A stretch of 64,000 bases of DNA from Aradus depressus (Eukaryota > Arthropoda > Insecta > Hemiptera > Aradidae): NCBI GenBank assembly GCA_963662175.1, contig OY759216.1, positions 46,269,087 through 46,333,086 of the forward strand, given 5' to 3'. Every line of letters starts with the position of its first letter. Within the stretch, counting starts at the first letter, position 1. The position numbers were made by a program, and so were the translations under genes. Under the pieces are notes generated by a model. That model saw only the letters and a program-made list of their open reading frames with translations, was not told where the DNA came from and did no database searches. Shown here in pieces: positions 1-10,629 of the stretch.

Positions 1-126
1 TTCAAAAATATACCTTATATTACAATTAAAGTACACTGAAAAGTAGAAAATACATAAACGTTTTCTCTCTGCAGGCGATCGATGTTGGTTGGGAGTATGG
101 CCGCCAGTAGCGTGTTAGCCTACTGA

Positions 127-312
127 GAGCCCGATTCTACTATAGCATTCCTACATTTTGCCAATCGAGGTTTTTTTCACCTAGAATTGGGGTCTTCAGC
201 GAGTACCTGACATCGTACATGTTCAGGACTATCGCTTGACATCCCATCAGAAGAACGGCGTGTTAAAAGGAGTTCAGTAGATAAGCACGCTACTTCTGAG
301 CTACCGGCGCCT
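127..312 (-). mobile_element. SINE A copy (tRNA-derived), head at right
   Basis: Reverse-orientation copy of a ~340-bp tRNA-derived SINE. The right end carries the complement of the family's GGCGCC head and 'tagctcag' A-box region. The middle shows the family-specific block that reads 'cttaacgtcccatccgaagg' in other copies. The copy is degraded and its 3' body is shortened. A second, sense-oriented scrap of head ('agcctactgag') lies just left, so this may be two fused fragments. Confidence 0.75.
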
Positions 313-542
313 TCCTGAAAATTATATATTATACTCTTTTTGGTATCGGCTCAATCTGAGAAGATAATTTGGCTAAGACTCTTAGTGAGGGATGCTGGGC
401 ATCTATATTCTGTGAGCAAGTCCAGGTCCAGAATCTTGAGGATGTATATGAATATTCAAGACAAGAAGCCAAAGATGATGTGCAATCTGGACTCCATTCC
501 TCCACCATTACTCAGTTGTAACTTTCAGGGAGATAAAATCAT

Positions 543-1015
543 TTTACTTTCCCAGTATAAGGATCATATACGAAGTATAGGGGAAGTTATGTACTCGGTC
601 CGAAATTCGATGTTAAGTTTTCACCGGAATTTCATGGTTTCCGACCTCAAAATTCCAATTATGAAAAACAAATGATGTCTGTATGCGACTGTGAACGCGA
701 TAGCTCCCGATAGAACGAATGTATCGACACCAAATTCTATATGTGTATCCAGAACTCTCCAAGGAAAATACCTTATTGATTTTCAGCTAAATCGGCTGCA
801 GTAAAACCGGGGATTTGGGAGGAGGCTTAACACTGAAACTATAATAACTGCTGTTGTAATCTATTGCCACGAAATTTCATATGTAAATTCAAAATCCCAT
901 AAAATATCTGTTATTTTTCAGGGACAAGAAGGGGCTGGGACACAAATACCCTAATAACCACTGAATATATATTCGACACAAAATTTAGTTTGAAGATTGA
1001 GAAGCTACTACACCA
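543..1015 (-). mobile_element. Family C element, reverse copy
   Basis: It begins with the hairpin terminus (TATAC-GAA-GTATA followed by GGGGAAGT at 566-588). It continues through the terminal repeat ('aattcgatgttaagttttca') into two or three internal modules, each carrying 'gaatgtatcgacac' or a variant. It stops within the last module. No coding capacity is visible; the open frame at 340-675 merely crosses the terminus. Confidence 0.8.
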
Positions 1016-1108
1016 GAGTTGGACATTAATTAATTGGTTTTTTTTACATTGAATTAACAATGCAATTAACAAATAAATGCAAAAAATGAATTGCACAATT
1101 TAATAATT

Positions 1109-1363
1109 GAGTGGTTGACGCGAAAAAGGTTCTAAACGCCAAAATAACATTTCCTTCCTCTGCCATGTTGAGAACTACTGGTGGCTGGTAGAACCTTCTT
1201 CCATGAGACTCAACGCTGACGTGGGCTCAATACTACCAACTGCTGCTGTAACGGCAAAAAAAAATTTCCCTACACAGTCCCTAGAGACCTATAGAACCTG
1301 ATTCCACAGAAATCTCATTTTCGATTAAAGTGGCGCTTAGAACCTTTTTCGCGTCAACCACTC
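1109..1363. mobile_element. 255-bp MITE with ~33-bp terminal inverted repeats
   Basis: The left end GAGTGGTTGACGCGAAAAAG is repeated in inverted orientation at the right end. The inverted repeats match over about 33 bp with one mismatch. AATT flanks both ends and may be the TSD or part of the inverted repeat. The interior has no open frame. The superfamily is not assigned. Confidence 0.85.
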
Positions 1364-1369
1364 AATTGA

Positions 1370-1540
1370 AGAAACGAGTAGATGAAGGTGTTATGTAACA
1401 AAAATAAAATATCGTGAAATTCGAAGTGAAAAACTTCTTGTTGTAAATTTTTTTCATTTAATCTCTTCATTTATGTCACTTCTGAAGCTGGGGTGCGATA
1501 TGTTTAAAATATTAATGTTATTTAATATTATTATTTTTAA

Positions 1541-1572
<32 letters not shown>

Positions 1573-2335
1573 GGGACAAGTTTGATAAGAATATTTGAAT
1601 GCTAATACAACGTAATGGGTGTGTTGTAGGCTGCTCCAGATCACCTCCTTCTGACAAACTGAAAAAATCAATTACAGTTTCTTTTAGTGCACCAACAAAT
1701 ACAACCTAAAAAAGTGCGCTGTCTACTGTTTTTTAATTTTATTTTTCATAATGAATATGAATCATAATAAATATATATTTTAAATAAACAAATATATAAC
1801 ATTAAATAACATTAAAAATATAATGATAAATAATAAAATAAATATAATATAAAATAATATTAAATAACATTATTCCTAAGTGATTAATTAGTTCTGGGGA
1901 AGCACATAGCCTGTGATTTCCCGAAGATTTCTTTTTTAATCTATATATGTTTTTTCAGAACTACTATTAGCCGGAACCACAATTTCCAAGAAACCGAAAC
2001 ATATATGAAATGATTGTATAACCTTTTGGTATGCTGGAGCAGTTTCAACAATTGTGACGTAGATAAGTTGCCGAAGGCTATCTACACATAGCCTCCATGT
2101 GGTCACTTCGTGCAGAGACAGAACTGACCTCTGACGTCCTCAAGTGCGGACTTCTGAGAAACCGGCCTTGGCCAGCTCCTCCATTCACTAACTTACCTCA
2201 TACCATAGGCGGATCTATGGGGAGGATGAAAGGCAAGGTTGGTGTCCATCGATCACATATAAGTTGAAGTTTTGCACTAAGAAAACAATGACAATGCTAA
2301 CTTTCTAATGGATGATTTTCATGAAATTTCTCATG
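1370..2335. other. Unassigned AT-rich stretch
   Basis: No gene or clear element seen. It holds a (TA)n run at about 1549-1572. Near 2205-2232, 'ggcggatctatgggg' resembles a hAT terminal inverted repeat, but no partner end was found. Confidence 0.5.
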
Positions 2336-2595
2336 CATGAGTTAGTTACTGTGTCTCATGCGTCTCAGGCTTTAACTACGAGGTCATATCGTTTACTACC
2401 AGTCGCTTTGGTGGACATGAGCCCGACTCTAATGTGGGAGTCCTAAAATTTTCCTACGTACCTGACATCGCTTAACGTCCTATCCGAAGGACGACGTGCT
2501 CAAGATTTTTTCACCTCCCAGATACACAAATCTAAGGGCCTCACCCGAGTTTCACACTTGGGATCTTCAGCTCAATAGACTAGCAAGCTGTACCC
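2336..2595 (-). mobile_element. SINE A copy, reverse orientation
   Basis: The 3' body ('ggctttaactacgaggtcat', 'ggacatgagcccgactct') is on the left. The conserved 'gcttaacgtcctatccgaag' block and the tRNA-like head are on the right. An internal deletion removes about 40 bp around the 'ttattcacctaggg' segment. The B-box region is degraded. Confidence 0.85.
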
Positions 2596-2729
2596 GTAAA
2601 TTTTATTTATATCGAGGGGGCGGGTAAACACATTTTTCTACAGCCTCAAAATCAACGAAAATGTCAACTTATTCCGAAATTCATCTAACTTAACTAGTTA
2701 CTAACATCTCAGATAACCTTACTAACTGG

Positions 2730-2918
2730 GATCCATGGTGGCCATGGGGCTTTGGTCGCATGGTCTCACCTTAGTTTGCGGGTTCGAATCCCGTCCGGGA
2801 GTGAGTTTTATTTCGTAGATAGAACTCCCTCCCGGGGCCATGGATGTCGTAAATAACTTGATAGATAACATAGTGACATGGCTAATATACATTGTACGTA
2901 AGGCCAGAAAAAAAAATT
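2730..2918 (+). mobile_element. SINE B copy (tRNA-derived, poly-A tail)
   Basis: It carries a perfect B-box (GGTTCGAATCC) followed by 'cgtccgggagtgag' and a hairpin formed by GGGAGT and ACTCCC. It ends in an A-rich tail near 2908-2916. The tRNA-like head lacks about 18 bp present in the other copy at 12841-13058. No functional tRNA fold is possible because the acceptor stem does not pair. Confidence 0.85.
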
Positions 2919-3521
2919 ATATATTATATTTTTTTAGATTTACCACAAATTTTATTTATTGTGACAAATTTAAGCTATAGAAGCAGCTTAACCTAAAAGT
3001 TTCTTACAGAAAGATCATGTTATAGTTTGTATTATTGATATTTTTAGTTAAATTCACTATAACGGTAAATAGAATCATTAATGTTGTAAAAATACAATAT
3101 TATATTTAATCATGTTTTATTGTTATTGGTTTCATTATATATTTACGTTTTTGAATGAACGTAGAATCGAAAAACAGCTGACATGGCATGTAAAGAAGTG
3201 TGTAGCTGTGTGTGTGCACAACTATCCGAAACACACACACACACACACACACTTACGCATGCACATCAACGAGACTTACCCTTACACATAGTCCCTACCC
3301 TGAGTGCTAATTCGCAGAGGTATGAGAGTATGTGCAGAGACTGTTTACAGAAATATATGCAGAAGACGACAGTGTTCCTTTGTTCAGTATATTTTAGACT
3401 GGTTTGCGTATATCATCTACTGAAGTCAGCTGATATAACTGTAATTATCATACATATGTAGGTAGTCTGGGAATGTGAAGGTCAAAATGAGATCATAGTT
3501 GAGGGAACATGGAGTCTGGGA
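2919..3521. other. Unassigned stretch with (CA)n
   Basis: AT-rich sequence with a CA microsatellite at about 3229-3251. The open frame spanning it (3183-3461) is low-complexity and I do not regard it as a gene. Confidence 0.5.
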
Positions 3522-3640
3522 CAGGGGGTCGGCAACCTTTTTCTATCTGCCACATGCACTACGCCGGTCAGATCTGCACGGAACTTTCCTTTAGGACTGT
3601 CAGTGGGCTTTGTAAAGTTTGAATCAGTGTAACTAATTTG
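3522..3640 (+). mobile_element. hAT-type terminus
   Basis: It starts CAGGGGGTCGGCAACCTTTT, followed by 'ctatctgccacatgcactac'. This closely resembles the terminal inverted repeat of a widespread hAT lineage (CAGGGGTCGGCAACC type). No matching right end was found nearby, so this is one end of a broken element. The 64-bp minisatellite begins about 25 bp further on and may have expanded inside it. Confidence 0.6.
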
Positions 3641-3666
3641 ATTAACAACATTTTATAGTAGAGTAA

Positions 3667-4438
3667 AATATTAGTTTTTATAGGAAAAGGACTATTTAAT
3701 AATTAATTAGTAATCCTCTATCTCATCTTAAACATTAGTTTTTATAGGAAAAGGTATATTTAATAATTAATTAGTAATCCTGTATCTCATCTTAAACATT
3801 AGTTTTTATAGGAAAAGGACTATTTAATAATTAATTAGTAATCCTCTATCTCATCTTAAACATCAGTTTTTATAGGAAAAGGACTATTTAATAATTAATT
3901 AGTAATCCTCTATCTCATCTTAAACGTTAGTTTTTATAGGAAAAGGACTATTTAATAATGAATTAGTAATCCTCTATCTCATCTTAAACGTTAGTTTTTA
4001 TAGGAAAAGGACTATTTAATAATTAATTAGTAATCCTCTATCTCATCTTAAACAATAGTTTTTATAGGAAAAGGACTATTTCATAACTAATTAGTAATCC
4101 TGTATCTCATCTTAAACATCAGTTTTTATAGGGAAAGGACTATTTAATAATTAATTAGTAATCCTCTATCTCATCTTAAACGTTAGTTTTTATAGGAAAA
4201 GGACTATTTAATAATTAATTAGTAATCCTCTATCTCATCTTAAACGTTAGTTTTTATAGCAAAAGGACTATTTAATAATTAATTAGTAATCCTCTATCTC
4301 ATCTTAAACAATAGTTTTTATAGGAAAAGGACTATTTCATAACTAATTAGTAATCCTGTATCTCATCTTAAACATCAGTTTTTATAGGAAAAGGACTATT
4401 TAATAATTAATTAGTAATCCTCTATCTCATCTTAAACA
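3667..4438. repeat. 64-bp minisatellite, 12 copies, with a 4-unit higher-order period
   Basis: Units starting 'ttagtttttataggaaaagg' recur exactly every 64 bp (3671, 3735, 3799 and so on to 4371). Variant markers at the unit start repeat in the order cat-cag, cgt, cgt, caa across units 4-7, again across units 8-11, and begin again in unit 12. This gives a 256-bp higher-order repeat. The caa units at 4051 and 4307 also share the private 'tttcataactaattag' variant. Confidence 0.95.
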
Positions 4439-4444
4439 GGAAAT

Positions 4445-4695
4445 CTTCCCTCAAACAAGAATGCTTTTTACTGTGGATCCTCCGGCCCCTGGTGTTGCCA
4501 GGTGTGGAGCGGTTCCCTCCAAGTTACGGCGTCTCCAGCCCTTCCAGAACAAGATACTCCGGTGGCGGTGACTTCCGCCTGGTACCTCTGCAACTCCCAG
4601 ATACACCGGAGACTATCGACGACTACATCCAGAAGACTTTTATCAAGCGCCAAAGCTCTCTACCTTTCCTGGAGCAGTTTGTCATCATCTGAACA
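4445..4695 (+). pseudogene. Jockey-type LINE reverse transcriptase C-terminal fragment
   Basis: The segment is markedly more GC-rich than its surroundings. In one frame it reads KLRRLQPFQNKILRW, the motif that follows the RT domain in Jockey-group LINEs. After a frameshift it reads SAWYLCNSQIHRRL, matching the usual 'APWYvrN..ih' motif. A third frame gives DDYIQKTFIK. These pieces are in the expected order but need at least two frame changes, so this is a decayed fragment. It lies between the 64-bp minisatellite and a SINE A scrap. Confidence rests on motif order only. Confidence 0.55.
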
Positions 4696-4719
4696 CGATC
4701 GCCTCAAAAAAAATGCCTT

Positions 4720-4776
4720 GACACAGGCTCGGGACCAACGCTTAACGTCCCATCCGAAGGAAGGTATGTTCAAAGT
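4720..4776 (-). mobile_element. SINE A internal fragment
   Basis: It contains the family's conserved 'caggctcgggaccaacgctt' and 'aacgtcccatccgaagga' block in reverse orientation, with neither end present. Confidence 0.7.
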
Positions 4777-6235
4777 ATTTTTTTTAAACAATTATTGATT
4801 TAAAAATTAACAAATGAGAAAATTGATGTTCTGATCCTTCCTTTCCCTTCGGCGGATTCCGCTGAAAATTGGTAGATGTTGTCTTTATAAGAATTTTTAT
4901 TTAAATATAAAATTCCAGGTCAATACATGTATTAGTGTCTTATCTTTATGTAGTATTACATTTATCCAGTGCCCAAAAAACCTTCATTCGTTTTGTACTT
5001 CATGGATTAGTAACCTTGAGATTTAAAAAACAAAGAATGACTACATAATGTTATTATTTTGGTTATTAAGTAACATTTAATACGCTCTGATGACCGCAGA
5101 GGTCGATTTTATTAATTTCAGATTATTCTCATTAATTTTCTTTAGTAAATCCACTTTTTTAACTTCTCTGATATGAGACACTATTATCTAAAAAATTCCT
5201 GTAAACAGGTGACTATCTGATAAGGTAAAATAGAAAAGTTCTAGATATAACAACCATCCAGGTAACCGAAAAGTAACAACCATCCAGGTAACAGAAGAAT
5301 AACAACCAATTATCTTTTTTTTTTTGCTCATCAGAGGAGAGTAATTTGTTATTATTTACAGAAGGATGGTTCACTTTTTATATTTATTCATTGTTCGTTT
5401 CGAAGTATTGAGAACGGTCGAAAAATAGCAACTTTTTATTTAAAAACAACTCTCAACTTGACAATTTTACTGATGATGTCTGTTTGTATATTTAAATCAA
5501 TTAGGGAAGGACTGACTAACGATGCAATAGGAAGGAGAAAACAGGCTTGTGGTCAATAAAAACAAACTACTAGTATTTTTAGAAGCTTTTTTGTTTTTGT
5601 TTTTAGTTTATATTTATATAATTTATTGTTTATCTCATAAACGTTTTATTTATTTATAACTATTTGTGTTTATTTCGTTATAGTGTAAATAATTTTAAAA
5701 TTATATTCGCTAATCATCAGGTTGTTATTTAGTCACATTTAGTTAATTGTTATATTTTTACGTAATTGTACCTTATGTAACCATACTATAATGTATAGAT
5801 AATGTATATATGTCAATACAGGCTCTGAAGAAAGTACACTCAGTTGGCAGAAACTCTACAATTTTGTTTTTATCGACCACAAACCTGATCTCTTTTCCTT
5901 CGTATGTGCATAAGCCAATTTTATGAATACGATAGCTACCGGACGGGTGAACCTAATCATTTTAAATATTTTGGCGAAAATCATAATAAATATAAAGACG
6001 TGAAGGCTTAGGAAACTCCCCATTATAATTTTGTAAACCCCCCTCCCTAATCATCTCCTATTGGAAAAATATTTATAATTATAATATAAACAGTAGTATA
6101 ATCCTATGATATTTATCTATCTTCCATTGTTTATTATTTATTTAAATATTATTTTTTATCTGATACCTATATGTTTGTATTCTAAGATTTATTATCGGTT
6201 GTTGTATACACTTTATAAGCTATTCTGATGTACAT
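4777..6235. other. Unassigned AT-rich stretch
   Basis: No gene seen. It contains a 26-bp direct duplication ('aacaaccatccaggtaac') at about 5249-5300. A degraded CTGAAGA...GCAGAAAC motif lies at 5824-5853 (see findings). Confidence 0.5.
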
Positions 6236-6300
6236 ACTCATATGACGTGTCCAATTAACCATTTAATGGTTTAACGGAAATAAAGATTATTATTAATATT
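6236..6300 (+). mobile_element. LINE 3' tail with (ATT)n ending
   Basis: It reads 'catatgacgtgtccaattaa', then 'ggtttaacggaaataaa', then an ATT-rich run. The same tail occurs at 27645, 38340, 54298 and 57655, always in + orientation. No open reading frame precedes it. I infer a 5'-truncated LINE family; the clade is not identified. Confidence 0.6.
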
Positions 6301-7215
6301 ACTATGATGCAAAAGTGAGATAACCTCCATTTGTGGTAATCTGTGTAAGGTTATTTTACCCGCACCCCGCTCTAACCACTCCAACTACTATGTGGCAGGA
6401 GCGAGCTCTATGCGGTTATCCATGTTAGGTAATACGACCTAATATTGTTATCCGCATCTGGACCTAGTACTTTTATATGTTAAAATATTGAATAGTACTT
6501 TGTTTTAAAGTTCCTGATAATAATTGTTCAAAAAGTATACTATTTGTTATGTGTACTTTCGATGGAGTGGGGGGACTAGTAAAAGTATAAAAATAGGCTA
6601 CATTTTTTTTTTTTGGGGGGGGGGGGAAGGGGAGGATTTTTTTGCGTAAAATATTGAATTACAAGAGGCCTAGAATTGCTTTTCAAAGGGTGAAGACAGG
6701 AAAGATATTAATTTCCCCGGGCAACGCCGTGTACTACAGCATGTTTATAATAATAAAGCTATGTTATAGTTTAAAAAATTCTCATTTTATTTACTGCTTC
6801 CCCTACCTAATCCCCGGATTGAGGTTCTGAGAATCAGTTCGTCCTAGTAAGATAGACACATATTCAGATTCTAAAAGCGTAGCACCTCATCCATTACAGT
6901 TTAACAACAAGAAACTATGGCAACTTCGTGAAGAAAGAATATAATCTTTAAGATAAGAGAATTTCATACTTATCAATCATGTAATTTCGACTTATCAATA
7001 TACCTTATCGGTAATAATAAGCCGTCTGCACTCACCACATTTAATTACAGTTCAGAGATAACGGTTTGAAATAATGAATCAATGCAAACGTTCAGTAGTC
7101 TGGAACTTATCAACAAGTACGTTGCATAACTGAATCCTTCGTTACTGTTTCTGGGTCATTTGACTTTCCTCTCGATTTCAACTCCCTCGAAATTCATACT
7201 CTGAATAATTTTATA
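6301..7215. other. Unassigned stretch
   Basis: Nothing recognised apart from a T-run passing into a G-run at about 6604-6626. The small open frame at 6642-6830 has no supporting features. Confidence 0.5.
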
Positions 7216-7220
7216 TATAT

Positions 7221-7475
7221 GATACGAGCAATGCCCGAAATCGTGCAATGTCCGACATTGTACACCCAGACTGTACAATGTCCGAAATAAAGATATATTT
7301 CGGGCATAAGAACCTGTACTACTTCAAATATAGGAACGACGGGAGGGGCAGATATATCGTCCCGCCGGCGGAACGCCCCCAAATTTTGTAATATTTCGAT
7401 TTATGTTTGTTCTAGGAATTTAATGTCTAGGAATTTAATAACAGTCTGGGTGTACAATGTCGGACATTGTTCGTA
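7221..7475. mobile_element. MITE with palindromic inverted repeats
   Basis: The two ends are inverted copies of a sequence containing 'TGTCCGACATTGTACACCCA' followed by GACTG (7247-7271 versus 7443-7467). The repeat contains the odd palindrome ACAATGTC-C-GACATTGT. The left end also carries an extra ~17-bp duplication of the 'cgtgcaatgtc' piece. No coding capacity. Confidence 0.75.
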
Positions 7476-7713
7476 ACATATACATACAGTAGAATCTCGA
7501 TTATCCGGGGTAATGGAGGGGGGGGGGGGGGGGGAGATCCTACGGATAAATGAAAATCACGGTTAATCGAGACACTTTTTATTTAAAGAATTACGTTTGT
7601 ATGTACAATTTCATATACATATGTGTGTACATTGTCATGTTATAACGTTAACAGGGCTTGAAATATGAAGTAATCCTTCTTTCTTTGTTTTTTGCGGTTT
7701 GAAATGATTTTCC

Positions 7714-7941
7714 TTAATGTTGATGGAAATCGAGGTTCTGTCGTGTAAAAAAAAAATTCAAAATGCATTTTCTTTTACACGACAGAACCTCGATTTCCAT
7801 CAACATTGAAAAGATACTGTCGACTCTATTAATCATTTTGATTTTCCTTACTTCAGTGCTAATTTTTCTCAAATTCATGACGTCATGGAAGTCAAGATTT
7901 TCCTGTTGGCAGAAGTTGAGGAGGACATGAACTGCTTCCAT
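7714..7941 (-). pseudogene. pogo/Tigger-like transposase C-terminal remnant
   Basis: The reverse frame reads SQAMEAVHVLLNFCQQEN, followed by a leucine-arginine-rich helix (NLRKISTEVRKI). This resembles the C-terminal tail after the DDE domain in Tigger/jerky-type transposases, which commonly ends '..a..al..l..yleq'. The catalytic D, D and D/E residues are absent, so no activity is possible. The last 30 residues are encoded by a perfect inverted repeat (7716-7807) and are probably not original. The assignment is supported mainly by the TA-flanked pogo-type ends around it. Confidence 0.5.
7716..7807. repeat. Perfect 35-bp hairpin with 22-nt loop
   Basis: The arm 7716-7750 (beginning 'aatgttgatggaaatcgagg') is the exact reverse complement of 7773-7807, with an A/T-rich 22-nt loop. 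It sits inside the pogo-like element. The lack of mismatches suggests a recent snap-back duplication. Confidence 0.95.
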
Positions 7942-8154
7942 TGCTTGACTTGTCTGAATGTTTTCTTCTTTGGCGCCAATACTGTTATCATTGTCACTCT
8001 ACTCTGTCTCTAAGCTTCTAGAAACCTATACTTACTGCTTACACACCACGGTTAATCGCGAACACGGATAATCGAGACACGGTTAATCGAGATTCTAGTG
8101 TATATGTGTAATATATATATAGAACACACATAGACTCACAATTTCTTTTTTTTA

Positions 8155-8270
8155 TTATTGGGATCGAGGTCTGAAAACATGAAATTCCGTTGAAAACTCC
8201 GCATCGAATTTCTGACCGATTACATAACTTCTTCTAAACTTCGTTTAGCCGGAGAAGTAATAAAGCGTAT
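8155..8270 (+). mobile_element. Family C terminal repeat fragment
   Basis: Right-hand terminus only: 'gaaattccgttgaaaactcc', 'ccgattacataacttcttct', ending 'gccggagaagta'. Confidence 0.75.
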
Positions 8271-8699
8271 CCTTTCTTACAGATCCTTCGAAATTAGCTA
8301 CAGCAAACACAGAAACAAGAAAATATAAAAAGGACACTCACATCCTACACTGAAACACTCAACACCGATAAATAAATCGTTATACAGGTAAACTCAATAT
8401 CTACTCAAATTTTCTACACATTCCCATGAAAATTTCGATGGAAAGTAGATCAATTGAAAAGAAACAAAATCAACTCTCTCCGAGTAACACCCACAACTCA
8501 AGTTTCAAACACACATCTCATCTACCTACATTTTGGGAAAATATATATATATATTTTTATAAATTTATTTAGATTCGCAACAACCCATTTCTCCTCAAAA
8601 AACACAATCTGAAATTACAATAATAAGTCTCAGAAAACAGTTTGGTTACAGCTAGTGTAATTAGGACGTCTGTATTAAAATGTCTTAGAGAAGTTATAA
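8271..8699. other. Unassigned stretch
   Basis: No gene or recognised repeat apart from a short (TA)n at about 8543-8554. Confidence 0.45.
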
Positions 8700-8895
8700 C
8701 GGCAGTTTCCCGGGTATAGTTAAGTAATGGGTCAAAAATTCGATGTCAATATTCAACGGAATTTCATATTTTACAACCTCCAGATTCTAAATAAGAAAAT
8801 AAGTCGATAAATCTACAGCAGTTTACTTCCCCAGAACGAATTAATCAATTAACGTTTCACTCCCCCTCCAAACAGTCGTATTTTAGTTACGCATT
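8700..8895 (+). mobile_element. Family C 5' part
   Basis: The left terminal repeat ('taagtaatgggtcaaaaatt', 'cggaatttcatattttacaa') is followed by the second internal landmark 'tacttccccagaacgaatta' at about 8820. The copy then decays and no module follows. Confidence 0.75.
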
Positions 8896-9745
8896 CTATC
8901 GGAATTATATGAAAGATTGTTGCAAAATGTTATAACCTCATTCTGACTTTCACAAAATCCTGCCAAAACATCAGTTACGAGTTTCGCAAGGAACACTCAA
9001 CTATGTAAAGCCAATGGGTTGCTATTCGAAATCTCTTCCGCTTTAAAGACGAAACATTTCTACAAGGGAGCATTCTGGATGTGAGCCAAAACGTTGACCG
9101 TGACCGGCATGCTGATCTGTGCAATTAACGTCTGTTCTGCCCAAATATAAAATCAAATTTCAATTTAAAACATTTAAAAAATTTACGATTTTTTGACAGA
9201 TTTAGCCTAATGGGATATTAGGCATTGGGGTATGTATGTGCCTCATGAAGATAGGCAAAACACACATCCTGATATCCAACTGACCGGGTTTACCAAACAT
9301 CCTTTGACTCAAGTTGTCTTCAAGATCGCCTCAACGTAAATGGACTGATCAGCGGCACATCAAATTGATTCCCAACAAATTGCGTGCATCTTATATTTTT
9401 TTTACAATCAAGCGATAGGAACTTAATCTTAAATGAATACGAAAATATATTATTTTCTATCATTAAACTATAACATGGTAATTAGATACGACATACAATG
9501 TTGTACATCAAAATAGCTGATTAGTTATATACATTAACTCATTAAACATGTATATATATATATATATATAATGAATAATAATAATTATTAAAAAATAAAT
9601 AATACAAGATAAGTGAATATAAAATTCCTGAGGGCGCCGGAAACTCAGTGGTATGGGTGCTTCCTTATTGATTTAGAATACGTATTTATAATCGAAAAAA
9701 GAAAAAAAAAAGTATATTGTATTTAATAATATTAGGAATTTTGTA
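8896..9745. other. Unassigned stretch
   Basis: No gene seen. A (TA)n run lies at about 9549-9571, and an A-run follows near 9700. Confidence 0.45.
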
Positions 9746-10066
9746 GTTAGTTATTATGACCCAGCCATGCCTTTAACCTTCGAAGTCATATTGTCTACTA
9801 CCAGAGCACTCTTTTGTCGCTCTGGTGGACTTGAGCCCGACTCAACAAGGGGAATCCTAAATTTTTATTCATCTGGGGTGGAGGTCTTGAACGAGTAGGC
9901 TGACATTGTACAGGCTCGGGACCATCGCTTAACGTCCCATTCGAAGGACGTGCTTATGTTTATTTTACCTCCCAGATAAAATAAACTAAGGGCCTCGGCC
10001 GGGTTTCGAGTTCAAGACCTTGAGCTCAGAAGGCAAGCAGGCATACCTCTGAGCTACCGGCGCCCT
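9746..10066 (-). mobile_element. SINE A copy, nearly full length
   Basis: Near-complete reverse copy. The 3' body ('ctaccagagcactcttttgt', 'tggacttgagcccgactc') is on the left. The conserved 'gcttaacgtcccattcgaag' block follows, and the tRNA-like head ends 'gagctaccggcgccctc' at the right. The complement of a weakened B-box ('gggtttcgagttcaagac') is visible. It is one of the best copies for building a consensus. Confidence 0.9.
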
Positions 10067-10629
10067 CACGACTCTTATATATAAAAACTTTAATGCAACT
10101 TTGGTTTTATTTTTATTTTCTTGGCAGGGCTCCTCCACCATAATTTCTACTGTAATAACTTTTGTTTAACAATGCCAATAGTTTACCTACGTTATCTTAG
10201 GAGATGCAAATGTAATAACTATTAATAGCATAAAATGAACGAATATAAATAATTTTACGAGCTGGTGCTTCTTCAACCATTCTGTCACTCCATTCTTTCC
10301 AATCCCTTCTCTCTTCACCGCAGCATATAAAGTGTTCAAATGTTTACTACAAATAAGTAAATAAGAGTTTTGAATTATATAAAGGCCATTATTAACTTCA
10401 TGAGATCCTCAATCTTGGCAGAAGAGCAACGGCTAAGAAATTCCAACATGTAACAAATTTTGCTGGCATCATCTACCCATGGTAACGATTCTGTCTGCAC
10501 ATAAAAGGCATTGGCACAACGCCACTCGTTTCCCCTAATTTCGATGTATTAAGTTGAAATAACATGAAAACTTTGGAAAGCAGTCTAAAGAGCTTTGGCA
10601 TAGATGGTGGGAGTTGATGCACCGCGTTC
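10067..10629. other. Unassigned stretch
   Basis: Nothing assigned. It leads directly into the 53-bp minisatellite. Confidence 0.45.

Larger units (their letters stand above)
7487..8100 (-). mobile_element. pogo/Tigger-like element, internally deleted
   Basis: The left end CAGTAGAATCTCGATTATCC and the right end (complement: CACTAGAATCTCGATTAACC) are inverted repeats. Both are flanked by TA, the target of Tc1/mariner-pogo elements. The sequence between the ends is far too short for a complete transposase but keeps a piece of one in reverse orientation. A G-run at about 7517-7533 lies near the left end. Confidence 0.8.
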
